A stretch of 64,000 bases of DNA from UBA11855 sp035297385 (lineage in GTDB: Archaea > Thermoproteota > Bathyarchaeia > Bathyarchaeales > Bathycorpusculaceae): NCBI GenBank assembly GCA_035297385.1, contig DATGZD010000136.1, positions 1 to 64,000 of the forward strand. The letters are read 5' to 3'. The notes beneath the pieces are model-generated. The model was given only the letters and a program-made list of their open reading frames with translations. It was not told the origin of the DNA and made no database searches. The position numbers were made by a program, and so were the translations under genes. Positions 16,574-24,988 of the stretch are shown one piece after another; within the stretch, counting starts at the first letter, position 1, and each line of letters begins with the position of its first letter.

Positions 16574-16801
16574 CTATTTAGTTGATTTTTCTCTTTGTAC
16601 AACGAAAGCGATTTTGACCACAGCTCTGTATTCAACAATTTTGTTGTTTTCCACTTTTGCAGTGCACCGCTTCACATAAACCGACTTAATGTTTTTGATT
16701 GTCTTAGCCGCTTCAGCCAATGCGTTCTTTGTAGCTTCTTCCCAATCGTCGGGTGAACTGCCTATTAACTCAACAATTTTTACAACCGTCATGCTTTTCA
16801 T
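16574..16801 (-). CDS. Dodecin
   Basis: A 75-residue member of the dodecin family, small proteins that assemble into hollow 12-mers that store or buffer flavin. It shows the family pattern VVKIVELIGSSPDDWEEATK (strand, Ser-Trp turn, helix), then a long helix of small residues and YRAVVKIAFVVQ. The Trp that stacks on flavin in archaeal dodecins is present (DDWEEA). It has a GGAGA ribosome site and is the middle gene of a three-gene operon. Confidence 0.9.
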   Translation of the reverse strand: MKSMTVVKIVELIGSSPDDWEEATKNALAEAAKTIKNIKSVYVKRCTAKVENNKIVEYRAVVKIAFVVQREKSTK

Positions 16802-16820
16802 GTCTCCTTAAAGTATAGTT

Positions 16821-16979
16821 TTATCTCCAAAGTTTTTTGCCAGTGAACAGCCAAACGAGAACCAAGATTACTGCAATAACAATTAGTATATGTATTAATG
16901 CGCCTACACCTGGTAAAGCAAAGAAACCAACCAACCAAAGTATTACAAGAACAAGAACAATCGCTAGTATAGTATTCAT
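16821..16979 (-). CDS. lmo0937-family small membrane protein (52 aa)
   Basis: MNTILAIVLVLVILWLVGFF, then ALPGVGALIHILIVIAVILV and LVWLFTGKKLWR. Two membrane helices joined by PGVGALIH match the lmo0937/DUF5670 family of tiny membrane proteins, often stress-induced in bacteria. It has a GGAAGG ribosome site and is the first gene of the operon with dodecin (19 nt downstream). Operator B and a CTTAAC box lie directly upstream. Confidence 0.8.
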   Translation of the reverse strand: MNTILAIVLVLVILWLVGFFALPGVGALIHILIVIAVILVLVWLFTGKKLWR

Positions 16980-17025
16980 AATACCTTCCCTACCCTATTA
17001 GAGGTCATTGGCAGAGTTAAGCGTG

Positions 17026-17049
17026 TGTGACTGTGAGGTTACACCGACA
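17026..17049 (-). promoter_or_regulatory. Dyad operator B (lmo0937-dodecin-DUF4342 operon)
   Basis: Minus strand: TGTCGGTG, eight bases, CAGTCACA, then CGCTTAACTC centred near 17017. The operon start is at 16979, about 38 nt beyond. Confidence 0.7.
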
Positions 17050-17131
17050 CTCTGGCGTTTGGGTCTTCGCTAATCGTTCCAACTCCAAGAAAACACTGAA
17101 CTCAAAAACCATTTCAAATACGATTTTTAGG

Positions 17132-17917
17132 TTAGTCTTCAGCTTGTTTCCAGTCGGATTCAAACGCTGTTCTAAGCAACCCTATAAGGTTGCTGTTGTT
17201 TGTCCAAAGAGAAGGGCTTTCCCCTAGCCCACTTTCTTTGGAAGCAGTAATTAATGCTTCCTTGTCATCGGACATTATGAAGTGATTCAAAGGTTCAAGA
17301 TGAAATTTTATGTGAACAGATTTGCCGTCGATGAGTTTTTGGACTTTTTCTTTGAGCAAAAAGTCAGGGCTGTCTCCTTCAAAAATTAGGCGAATCTGAC
17401 TGCCTTTCTTTATTGCCTGTCTGCATTCTTCTGAAAACTGAGACAGAGTCGGTATGATTCTTGCCTTATCTGCAATCAAAGTAACTTCTTTTCTTGAATT
17501 TCTAATCAGTTCAGAAGTCTTTGCCAAAATCGCCTTTTTTTCTGCTATGAGTATATAGATGCTTTCTTCTCCAAGAAGGGGTTGCTTCCAATCCTTAAGA
17601 GATAGCGTCTGTACTTTAGTCCGCATCACCGTTAAACGAGCATCATATTTGGTTTCTTCTTCAGCCACCAGAAAGCTTAAGGCGTCCGAGATAGGGGTGG
17701 CCCTGATAACAGTTGGTTTGCCCATTAATCTCTCGATCAGACCCATTTTTTCGAGGCTGGGCATAATTCTATAAACGTCTTCTCTGCGTACTTTTGAGAA
17801 CTTGGCTGCCTGTCCTACAGTTGCTTTTTCCAGTTTAAGTATTGCTAAATATACCCTTGCTTGATTGAGACTCAAACCCAAACCTAGCAGTAAGTCAGTA
17901 TTTTCGTCATTGGACAT
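17132..17917 (-). CDS. TrmB-family transcriptional regulator
   Basis: A 261-residue regulator. An N-terminal winged helix-turn-helix (LLGLGLSLNQARVYLAIL, KATVGQAAKFSKVRREDVYR, about residues 9-80) is followed by a coiled-coil and an effector/dimerisation domain (about 110-255) without the long sugar-binding extension of classical TrmB. It points toward the dodecin operon, with about 150 nt and operator B between. It is a candidate regulator of the dyad, by position only. Confidence 0.85.
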   Translation of the reverse strand: MSNDENTDLLLGLGLSLNQARVYLAILKLEKATVGQAAKFSKVRREDVYRIMPSLEKMGLIERLMGKPTVIRATPISDALSFLVAEEETKYDARLTVMRTKVQTLSLKDWKQPLLGEESIYILIAEKKAILAKTSELIRNSRKEVTLIADKARIIPTLSQFSEECRQAIKKGSQIRLIFEGDSPDFLLKEKVQKLIDGKSVHIKFHLEPLNHFIMSDDKEALITASKESGLGESPSLWTNNSNLIGLLRTAFESDWKQAED

Positions 17918-17962
17918 TCTTAATTCTCACATTTGTTTTGTAGGAATTTGTATTTAAGATTC

Positions 17963-17972
17963 TAGCGCGCGC
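17963..17972. repeat. GCGC palindrome at edge of integrase remnant
   Basis: TAGCGCGCGC. Integrase-derived sequence begins within a few bases to the right. Confidence 0.65.
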
Positions 17973-17974
17973 AC

Positions 17975-18395
17975 GCCTGCAAATTCATGCTCCAACTCAG
18001 CCGCAACTGTCAGAGCAAAGTTTTTAGCCGTTCAAAACAAAGAGCAATCTTTCGCTTGCAGCCACGTACACTTCTCACGAGCCTTCCGAAAACAAAGAAA
18101 AAGAATAGTCAGCAAACTCTGAAACCCGAGAATACTAAAAATCCACTTCCACACTCTACGCCACTGGAAAGCCACAAACGAATACGCTAAAACCAAGACA
18201 TCCTCCACGTCATGAAGATCCTCGGACAAAAAACATCCAAAACACACTCCTCTACACTCAGCTCATCACTTGCAAGAACGACGAATTCCACTCAGCAACC
18301 GCAAAGTCCGTAGAAGACGCTAGAATCTAGTTGAAGCAGGATTCGAATACATATGTGACTTCGGCGAAGTTAAACTGTTTAGGAGACGAAAATGA
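17975..18395 (+). pseudogene. Tyrosine recombinase 3' end, decayed
   Basis: Several frames together spell an archaeal integrase C-terminus: FRKQRKRIVSKL, then HFHTLRHWKAT (HxLR motif), DILHVMKILG, NIQNTLLYTQL with the catalytic tyrosine, and EAGFEYICDFGEVKLFRRRK before the natural stop. At least three frameshifts and two stops break it. A tRNA 3'-half remnant follows in the opposite sense at 18427, the usual position of an attachment site. Confidence 0.8.
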
Positions 18396-18426
18396 TGCGC
18401 AGCATCGCCACAACCCTATATAAACA

Positions 18427-18472
18427 GGGACCGCTGGGATTTGAACGAGGACCTCATGGCGATTGTATCGCC
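18427..18472 (-). repeat. tRNA 3'-half remnant / attachment site 1
   Basis: On the minus strand the sequence ends with TTCAAATCCCAGCGGTCCC, the T-loop and acceptor 3' strand of a tRNA, preceded by GGCGA...TCGCC, which looks like an anticodon stem. The T-stem no longer pairs, so it is not a working tRNA. A 15-base core (CCGCTGGGATTTGAA on the plus strand) is shared with 22830-22877. Confidence 0.6.
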
Positions 18473-18897
18473 ACTTCTGCTAATTTCTACGCAACTACTT
18501 TCTCCTTTTTTGAAACATACAAAAATAAAATTTGCTGAATAGACGGTAACCCCATAATTGGATTATGCTTTTAAACTTTTGATTATGATAATTATTGCCT
18601 TAAAGGAGAAATAGGTTAACCTTGGATGACGAGTCAAATACACTTCTTCCAAGGCACTTCTATATATCTGGTGCTCCAAGAGCGTGCTACTAGTGTTCAA
18701 ACTAAGACTTTGATTACTTTAACTTAAATTACCCAGATCTTGAGATTGATGTAACTAAAGAAGTTTTATTTGTTTTTGTCTACTGACATGTGACAAGCGC
18801 GCGCTGTGTTGCTTTGAGCTCCGCCTCGCACGTTCTAGACTGGACCGCCCCAAACGAAACCGTTTTTATTAGCCTTATTGTGCAAATGTTTGTCTAA
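18473..18897. other. Gene-free stretch
   Basis: No convincing gene. It holds the palindrome AGCGCGCGCT (18796-18805) and, near 18863, TTTTTATTAG, a possible TATA box for the radical SAM gene. Confidence 0.5.
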
Positions 18898-19968
18898 GTG
18901 ATCTTAGGTATGGCGCAGTCTACCAACTATATCTGTGAAGGAAAAAGCACTGGTTGCTATCAAGAAAAATTGTGGATAGGATTGAGAATTTTTCGTGGGC
19001 TATTCTCAAACTTGTTTGGAGGAAGGACCCCGCTGTTTTGTGGGCACAAATTAACATATAAATGTAATCTTCGATGCAAGATGTGTCCCTTCTGGCAAAG
19101 AGCCAACGAAGATTCTAGTGTAGAGCAAGAAAAGAAAATTCTTAGGCAAATTTATGATTCAGGTGTTTTTTCGGTCGCGTTTGAAGGCGGAGAACCGCTC
19201 CTGAGAAAAGACTTGGTTGAAATTCTTGCTTTTTCTCGATCCCTGCCTTTACATACAAGTTTAATCACTAATGGGACTTTGCTCGAAGCCAGAATAGATG
19301 AAATAGCCTCATACATAAATGGCTCCCTCTATGTTTCGTTAGACGGTCTAGAAAAAACTCATGACACGATTAGAGGCGTAGATGGTTGCTTTAGAAAAGT
19401 GGTTAGAGGTATAACTGCATCTAAGGCGAAAGTCCTTGTGACGATCAATACGACGATAATGGCTGAGAATATTCATGAGATTGAAGAGTTAGTAAAATTG
19501 GCAAAAGAATTGGATGTAAGAATATCCTTGGCAGTAGCGTATGAGTACTGTAATGCTGAGGCATCCGCACCTGCCAGTCACGAAATCAGAGAGTTAGCTA
19601 AAAAACTTGTCGAGATGAAGAAGCAAGGTTATCCTCTTGTGAATTCAATCAGTTATTTTAAAGTTATTTCAAAAGAGAAGACTTGGACGTGCAAACCTTG
19701 GGTATCAGTTAACGTTGGTCCAGAGGGAACGTTAGTCCTACCCTGTTATGTTCGGAATGAATATGCGGCTAGTGTTTCTGTTTTTGAAAAAAGCATTAAA
19801 ACTGCAATTTCTGAGTTTGACTGGAACGAAACAAAGAGCTGCCAAAAATGCAATCTCCATTGTTATGTTGAGCCGTCTATGGTACTTTCAGGGAATTTTC
19901 GGACTTTCCTGAATTGGGTGTACCAAGCTTCTAGACTTTCTAAGAGCGCGATTAAATCCGCTCGCTGA
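18898..19968 (+). CDS. Radical SAM protein with SPASM-like C-terminus, copy 1
   Basis: A 356-residue radical S-adenosylmethionine enzyme. The 4Fe-4S/SAM motif is CNLRCKMC (C56, C60, C63), followed by FEGGEPLL (the GGE motif) and SLDGLEKTHD. The C-terminal third has a Cys set typical of a second cluster: TCKPW, LPCYV, CQKCNLHCYVEPS. The N-terminus (LWIGLRIFRGLFSNLFGG) is hydrophobic/amphipathic and may touch the membrane. A very similar gene lies inverted at 26411-27439. The substrate is unknown; no precursor peptide is visible. The start could be GTG 18898 or ATG 18910. Confidence 0.9.
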   Translation: MILGMAQSTNYICEGKSTGCYQEKLWIGLRIFRGLFSNLFGGRTPLFCGHKLTYKCNLRCKMCPFWQRANEDSSVEQEKKILRQIYDSGVFSVAFEGGEPLLRKDLVEILAFSRSLPLHTSLITNGTLLEARIDEIASYINGSLYVSLDGLEKTHDTIRGVDGCFRKVVRGITASKAKVLVTINTTIMAENIHEIEELVKLAKELDVRISLAVAYEYCNAEASAPASHEIRELAKKLVEMKKQGYPLVNSISYFKVISKEKTWTCKPWVSVNVGPEGTLVLPCYVRNEYAASVSVFEKSIKTAISEFDWNETKSCQKCNLHCYVEPSMVLSGNFRTFLNWVYQASRLSKSAIKSAR

Positions 19969-20286
19969 AAGCCAACAGGGTCTCCGAAGACGAGGTTAGT
20001 ATGAACTTTCCATTTGACATCTATGGTTAGAAAAAAGCGGAAATACGGGTGACATCTCCATTTCGTCGGGAGTTCAAATCCTCGGGCGCGCGCTACCCAA
20101 TCAGCCTGGGCTTATACAAAATAGGGAATTTAAAACAACGCGCAGTGGCGAATTCATTCGTGTTCTGAGATGCTTTACAAATCCCTTTTGGAGGTATAAT
20201 GAGAGACGAAAAATCAATTAATGAGGGGTTTTGATAGATATTATTGTCAGAGAGGACAGATAATTTAGGCAATTGAGTGTGTTAGC
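19969..20286. other. Gene-free stretch with tRNA-like T-arm and palindrome
   Basis: Contains CGGGAGTTCAAATCCTCG at about 20067, a weak tRNA T-arm look-alike, running into the palindrome GGCGCGCGCTA (20085-20095). No gene is seen. Confidence 0.4.
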
Positions 20287-21252
20287 GTGAAAATCAATTG
20301 GTATTTAGTTAGTTCTGGAAGACTAAAAGAGCAACAACCCCTCACTAACTGGCCAACTGTAGATATATCCAAGTTAGGTGAGAGCTGGTTTGATATAGAA
20401 GATGCCAAACCTGAGGAAATACGCAATTTTCTCGCGCCACTCGGGCTTCACCCCGTAATGATAAAACGTTGTTCCGACTCTGCCAGCACGCCTGGCGTAA
20501 TATCTTATGATAGAGCAATTCTGCTGGAGTTTCCTGTTGCCCTCAATCTAGATAGTCTAGATCCAACCTACCTCACAATCGTACTGCAGGGTATAGTATT
20601 GGTGACTATCAGATCTTGCCCAATTCCTGCTATAAAAGAACTAGTGAGTGATATAGCAGCCGAGAAAATACCCCGTGTAAGTCAGCTAATTCAAATAGTA
20701 TATTTAATCCTCGATGAACTGACTGATTTAAGCGTTCAGGCGGAAATCGAAGCCCGAGACAAGACGCTGAATATCGCTAAAACCTTAGTCGATAATCCGG
20801 TCAAGTTTGAAGCCCGTGATCTCGCGAATTTGCGGTGGCAAGTTGAAAAACTGATTTCCTTGATCGAAAACCAACTTTACTGCGTTACTGGTTTGGATTC
20901 CTCTGATAATGAAGCGTTATTGGATCCTCATCGTAAGGCTTATGTCAAAGATTTGCTATCAGAGCTGGAGATCGCTCAAATGGGAATCCAACGCTTGGAG
21001 ACTCGGGTGAACGGTTTATATGATTCTTATCAGGCAATGGGTAACTCTCGCGTGGATAAACGGCTGCGAATACTGACTATTATCTCAGCAATTACATTGC
21101 CTTTCAGTCTTATTGCGGGTTTGTTAGGGATGAACGTAGGAGGATTGCCGGCAACACAAGATCCTCAGGGTTTTATAATTGTCATAATCCTGATGGCTGT
21201 TATCGGTGTGGTTGAGTTGTGGTATTTCAAAAGGAAAGGTTGGCTAGATTAG
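20287..21252 (+). CDS. CorA-family divalent cation transporter
   Basis: A 321-residue CorA/ZntB-type channel protein: a soluble N-terminal alpha/beta domain (1-140), a long helical funnel (about 140-260), then two C-terminal membrane helices with the GMN signature (residues 281-283, LLGMNVGG) and a basic end (YFKRKGWLD). The usual Y/F before GMN is Leu. Substrate may be Mg, Co, Ni or Zn. The start is GTG at 20287. Its stop overlaps the end of a decayed surface-protein gene on the other strand. Confidence 0.9.
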   Translation: MKINWYLVSSGRLKEQQPLTNWPTVDISKLGESWFDIEDAKPEEIRNFLAPLGLHPVMIKRCSDSASTPGVISYDRAILLEFPVALNLDSLDPTYLTIVLQGIVLVTIRSCPIPAIKELVSDIAAEKIPRVSQLIQIVYLILDELTDLSVQAEIEARDKTLNIAKTLVDNPVKFEARDLANLRWQVEKLISLIENQLYCVTGLDSSDNEALLDPHRKAYVKDLLSELEIAQMGIQRLETRVNGLYDSYQAMGNSRVDKRLRILTIISAITLPFSLIAGLLGMNVGGLPATQDPQGFIIVIILMAVIGVVELWYFKRKGWLD

Positions 21253-21857
21253 TTTTCGAGCATGGAGCCCGCGCTTGGAAAAGGTTCTGGTTTGTCTACT
21301 GTAAATGTTAAAGTTTGCGAAGAACCTATATTTCCAGCTTCATCTTGAGCATACATTGTCAAGTTATGAGAACCTACTGACAGCCCAGAAAGTGTTATGT
21401 TAGCATTAAGCGTAACGTTTGTCTGTTCATCTAAACTGTAATCTATCCATGAAACTGGTTCATTTACAATAAAACTTAATGGAACAGTATCAACAAAATG
21501 TTGTCCATTCTTAATTGAAATACACATAATACTTGGAGGAGAACTGTTGACTGAAAAGTCAACTTCTGTTGAATTTCCTTTCAATATAATGTTAGTAATT
21601 TGAATCCTTGATCAGTTTGTTTTGCATAAAAACTCGTTGCTTCAAGATTTATTGTGATTTTATGAGTTCCATCAGTTAACAAAAGGTTAATCGAGAAATT
21701 TAGCTGCAATAGAAGCAAAAGCTGTATCAACATCATGTACAATCATATTTTGTTGTTCACTATTATCAATTATATAATAAACTGAGGTTACATTTCCAAA
21801 CGTTGCTTCATTATTACCAAAATTACTCCAATATTCATCTGGAAACCATGTTTCAGG
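21249..21857 (-). pseudogene. Secreted Ig-like domain protein, frameshifted and truncated
   Basis: Three frames together encode PETWFPDEYWSNFGN, DGTHKITINLEATSFYAK, LKGNSTEVDFSVNSSPPSI and GLSVGSHNLTMYAQDEAGNI, a run of Asn/Thr/Ser-rich Ig-like repeats of an archaeal surface protein. The longest intact frame is 21249-21584. The 5' end is cut precisely at the palindrome TTAGCGCGCGCTC (21858-21870). At least two frameshifts are present. Confidence 0.65.
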
Positions 21858-21870
21858 TTAGCGCGCGCTC
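21858..21870. repeat. GCGC palindrome at edge of surface-protein fragment
   Basis: TTAGCGCGCGCTC at the exact 5' break point of the decayed Ig-like gene. Confidence 0.75.
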
Positions 21871-21985
21871 CTTTGTCACGATACTTAACGATATGTGACC
21901 GCTTACTTACAGTAACGAAGCGCTTTACGACAGCAAAGCACCCAGCGAAAAAAGAATGCGTCGTTTCACAATAACAAACGCCGAA

Positions 21986-22276
21986 TTATGTTTTAATTAC
22001 TGGTCTTAGGTACATGTGAAGCTGATCTTTTGAAACTTTCAAGTGCAATCCATTGTCTGCCCAACGGGCAACTCCTTTCTCTAGGGATGAAACGGCCAGC
22101 ATGTTTCGTACTCCGCCTTTCTTCACGCCAAGCACTGATTCAGCAATCTCTTTTCTTAATTCGATTTCAAGATGAGTAATTTTCCACTCTTCAGGATCTA
22201 CTTCAATACTTTTCACTGTACCGATTTTCTCGTCCAACGCAAAAACGCTTCGATTTATAAATTCTCTAGTTCTCAT
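21986..22276 (-). CDS. PRC-barrel domain protein 1
   Basis: A 96-residue single PRC-barrel: FINRSVFALDEKIGTVKSIE, EEWKITHLEIELRKEI and a C-terminal strand pair. PRC-barrels are small beta-barrels that act in RNA processing or protein interaction in archaea. A GAGGAGG ribosome site precedes the ATG. Operator C with GTTTAACTC lies upstream. A second PRC-barrel gene is at 28663-28950. Confidence 0.85.
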   Translation of the reverse strand: MRTREFINRSVFALDEKIGTVKSIEVDPEEWKITHLEIELRKEIAESVLGVKKGGVRNMLAVSSLEKGVARWADNGLHLKVSKDQLHMYLRPVIKT

Positions 22277-22345
22277 ACTTATCTAACCTCCTCTATTCTC
22301 AGAATTTGAGCTACCCAATAATGGTCATCGGTCGAGTTAAACGTG

Positions 22346-22369
22346 TGTGACTGTTAGTCAACACCCACA
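22346..22369 (-). promoter_or_regulatory. Dyad operator C (PRC-barrel promoter)
   Basis: Minus strand: TGTGGGTG, eight bases, CAGTCACA, then GTTTAACTC centred near 22338; the gene starts at 22276. Confidence 0.7.
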
Positions 22370-22481
22370 TTATAGAGGGTTGGGCATTTTCCTATTCACC
22401 CAAAAAAGTGATTCTCTTCTCAGCATAGAGACTAAACAGTGCTCTCACGCACAAGGCGTGACTAAACAAGCTGAAAAAATG

Positions 22482-22541
22482 GAGAAAAGAAAAATGCCAG
22501 AAGACAAAAAAATGATTGCGGTAGACGAATCTGAGTACTAA
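22482..22541 (+). pseudogene. Universal stress protein N-terminus, fragment
   Basis: Encodes KMPEDKKMIAVDESEY then a stop, matching the first strand of the USP fold (K-x-I-x-V-A-V-D-x-S-E-Y-S). The gene is cut there and joined to integrase sequence. Confidence 0.4.
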
Positions 22542-22829
22542 AAATCACTTCCACACGCTACGACACTGAAAAGCCACAATGGAATATGCTAAGACCAAAG
22601 ACATCCTTCATGTTATGCAGATGCTAGGTCACAAGAACATCCAAAATACCCTGCTGTACACTCAATTGATCAGCTTTCAAAGCGACGAGTACTACTCAAC
22701 TACTGCCAAAACAGTTCAGGACGCCCAAAAACTAATCGAAGCCGGATGTGAATACTTTTGCGAATTTGATGATGTTAAGTCTTTAAGAAACGCAAATAGA
22801 CCCTATATAAATAGGGTCCTAGATTATCG
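22542..22829 (+). pseudogene. Tyrosine recombinase 3' end, second copy
   Basis: HFHTLRH, a TGA in place of the usual Trp codon, then KATMEYAKTKDILHVMQMLG, HKNIQNTLLYTQL with the catalytic tyrosine, and LIEAGCEYFCEF. It lacks its N-terminal two thirds. It is better preserved than the copy at 17975-18395. CCCTATATAAATAGGG (22801-22816), also found in a variant form after the other copy, follows the gene. A tRNA 3'-half remnant follows at 22830. Confidence 0.8.
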
Positions 22830-22877
22830 TGGTGGGTCCGCTGGGATTTGAAGGCTGCCCCATGGCGATGAGTCGCC
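22830..22877 (-). repeat. tRNA 3'-half remnant / attachment site 2
   Basis: On the minus strand it reads GGCGACTCATCGCC, then TTCAAATCCCAGCGGACCC and an encoded ACCA. This is the 3' half of a tRNA, perhaps with a CAT anticodon, including T-loop, acceptor strand and CCA. The 5' half is missing. It shares its core with 18427-18472. Confidence 0.6.
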
Positions 22878-23345
22878 CATTCATCTACTTTCAACATTTC
22901 GCATCTCAGTTCGTCACCATGTCCCGTTTCTTGCTCAGTCTGGTTTCAAAGTCGTTAGTGTCGGTATGCTTCGGCCTCTTTCTTTTTGCTCTGCTTATGC
23001 AGTCACTGTGGGTAGTCAAAGAGACGTTGTGCAAAAAAGCTGCTGCAGGTGCTCTTTATGTTTAGTTCGAGTTTTGTGTGTGTCCATCCAGACATGAATG
23101 CTTCAGGATTTACGGAGATTTCTTTATTACTGAACAGATTTCAGCCGCTGTTACAGTTGCATAACAGTCACACAATGTTTAAGAGAGTTCGAGACTACTT
23201 GTGATGTGGCAGCGTTTAGCGGTTCGCAGTGTGATGTCGCTCTTTTTCCATGAACTCTCTTCAATATTGACGCGGGTCAAGATCTGCTAAGTTCTGCCTA
23301 TGGAAGGAAGAATACAAAAAACAAAGATACAAGGAGTTTAAAAAA
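22878..23345. other. Gene-free stretch with dyad operator G
   Basis: No convincing gene. It contains the operator at 23149-23172 with its TATA-like box. Confidence 0.5.
23149..23172 (+). promoter_or_regulatory. Dyad operator G
   Basis: TGTTACAG, eight bases, CAGTCACA, followed by ATGTTTAAGAG. The next gene begins at 23346, giving a longer leader (about 140 nt) than at the other sites. Confidence 0.6.
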
Positions 23346-24011
23346 ATGTTGTCAAGAATCAAATATCCTATCGAGTATGAATTGGAACCTGCGGCGATAG
23401 ATAAAGGAAGTAGCTGGGTGACGTTGAAACTGAAAAACATAGGAAATGAGACTTTCAATAAACTTGACGTACAATTACACTCTATGGACACAGACTCTCT
23501 ATCAGTTATGGGATCATGGTTGTTGGGGACTGGACAATACGTGGAGGAGTTGAGGCCGAATAATGAGGCAAAAGTGGTTTTTCGCGTTAACGCAACCGGA
23601 TCAGTTGATGCATACGCTGCTGTCAAAGGACGCAAGGATGGAGAATACTTCTGGTGGGAATCCGGTCTTATCCACATTTATGTGAGCGATGAGAAAGCAT
23701 ATCTCGAAAGCCTATTGGTGCTTTCAAACCCATATACGTCAATTGGGAAGACCATCAGTGCAGAGGCAACCGTTAAGGGCTTGAGAAAGAATGGTGGATT
23801 GAAACTGGAATTTTGGGTAGAAACCCCCTCGGGGAAGAATGAAAAGCAGGCTGCAATAGAAATAAAGGATCTGCCCGTTGGAGAGGAAGCCCGTTACACC
23901 GCTGAGTTCACAACCAAGGAAACAGGGCGCTATAGCGTCTACGCGTATTTATTCGACGAATGGAGAAGAATAGATCACAAGATGGATTTCATTTTTGCAA
24001 CGAAACAATAG
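23346..24011 (+). CDS. Two-domain beta-sandwich (CARDB-like) protein
   Basis: A 221-residue protein without signal peptide. Residues 10-115 and 120-215 each look like a CARDB/Ig-type sandwich: SSWVTLKLKNIGNETFNKLD and KTISAEATVKGLRKNGGLKL, ending ETGRYSVYAYLFDEWRRID. The NIGNETF motif is typical of CARDB domains. It is probably an intracellular or non-classically exported binding protein. Its function is unknown. The promoter is probably operator G. Confidence 0.65.
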   Translation: MLSRIKYPIEYELEPAAIDKGSSWVTLKLKNIGNETFNKLDVQLHSMDTDSLSVMGSWLLGTGQYVEELRPNNEAKVVFRVNATGSVDAYAAVKGRKDGEYFWWESGLIHIYVSDEKAYLESLLVLSNPYTSIGKTISAEATVKGLRKNGGLKLEFWVETPSGKNEKQAAIEIKDLPVGEEARYTAEFTTKETGRYSVYAYLFDEWRRIDHKMDFIFATKQ

Positions 24012-24189
24012 CCTCACCCGGCCGATGGCAAGTTTTCAACACCCCTCTTCGTTCTTCTTCCAGTATCTTGGTCGCGTGTCTCAAGGGATTCTGAAGAAAC
24101 TATAATCCCCTTTTTCTATTTTTGCACAGCTTGAAAATTCTGAAGACTTTATTGTGGCAAAAAGTTAAGTGGTACATTGGGCTAACTCA

Positions 24190-24198
24190 TAGCGCGCG
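24190..24198. repeat. GCGC palindrome before CBS fragment
   Basis: TAGCGCGCG, 23 bases before the start of the truncated CBS-domain frame; GGCGCGCG (24595-24602) lies after its end. Confidence 0.55.
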
Positions 24199-24221
24199 TT
24201 TTCATAAAATGAATTCATCAA

Positions 24222-24557
24222 ATGGCAGATCAGAAGTATCTACGTGAAGCCGCTGGAAGCAGAGCGATAACTGCTTTTCCAAGAGCAAACGTTGGCGATA
24301 CAGTCAGCAACATAGAGAAAATGCTAGCTGAGAAAGCTAAAGACTTTGAAACAAAAGACCTAATCTACGTTGTTGATGAAAATGAGGTCTTGCTTGGGGT
24401 AGCGTCGATTAAGGAGATGCACAGCTCAACAAAAGACGTCCACGGTACGTGCAACACACGGACAATTGCTTCTGTCAAGAATGTAGTGTCAAAACGGGAG
24501 CAGCGAAAAAAGAAAAGAATACTGGAAAGCAAGGAAATAGTGCGGTCTAGAACTTAG
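24222..24557 (+). pseudogene. MgtE/CBS-domain protein fragment
   Basis: The first half resembles the start of a CBS domain of the MgtE type: YLREAAGSRAITAFPRANVG, then DLIYVVDENEVLLGVASIKE. After about residue 75 the sequence turns basic and loses resemblance, so the gene is cut within the first CBS domain. Palindromes flank it on both sides. Confidence 0.55.
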
Positions 24558-24935
24558 GCGCATGACCGCATTCTTCAACGGGCGCTTATTGGATGGCGCG
24601 CGAATTCTTGATATATTCGATTGTCGTTTTAGCTTGTCATCTTCAAAGTTCTGACAAGACTTGGTGAAATCCGAAATGTACATGGCGCCTATGATGATAA
24701 TTGCACGTTGATATCAGCAGGGTGTCAGTTAACTTCTGTTCATCCGCGAGATGATTTGAAATCAACTTGTATTCTGAGGCGCTCAAAGCGCATGGTGTGT
24801 TGATTGGATTAAAATTTAGTCGATACGCTCGTAAGGCATTCTCCAAATCCTTTTCGAGTTAATATAGTCTGGAGGCATTTTCGAATAATACTTTCTCGAA
24901 TAGACTCCCTTTCTTATATTTGTCAGGCTCATCTG
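24558..24935. other. Gene-poor stretch
   Basis: Holds the palindrome at 24595-24602 and a copy of the second repeat family (GGATTAAAATTTAGTC near 24806). A 67-codon minus-strand frame (24643-24846) exists but shows no recognisable family. Confidence 0.4.
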
Positions 24936-24984
24936 TACATTTTGACTCTGAATTGCCCAAAGTTCCATTCTTTATTGGGCTGTT
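24936..24984 (-). pseudogene. Zinc-ribbon gene fragment
   Basis: Encodes QQPNKEWNFGQFRVKMY as in the gene at 5254-5478, then decays into stops. It abuts the 54-aa gene at 24989. Confidence 0.6.
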
Positions 24985-24988
24985 GATG

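Noticed and set aside
20066..20096. tRNA-like T-arm (GGGAGTTCAAATCCTCG)
   Set aside because: Only an approximate T-arm; no D-arm, anticodon arm or acceptor pairing is found around it.
24643..24846. 67-codon minus-strand frame
   Set aside because: Clean frame but no family, no ribosome site, and it lies in a stretch of gene debris.
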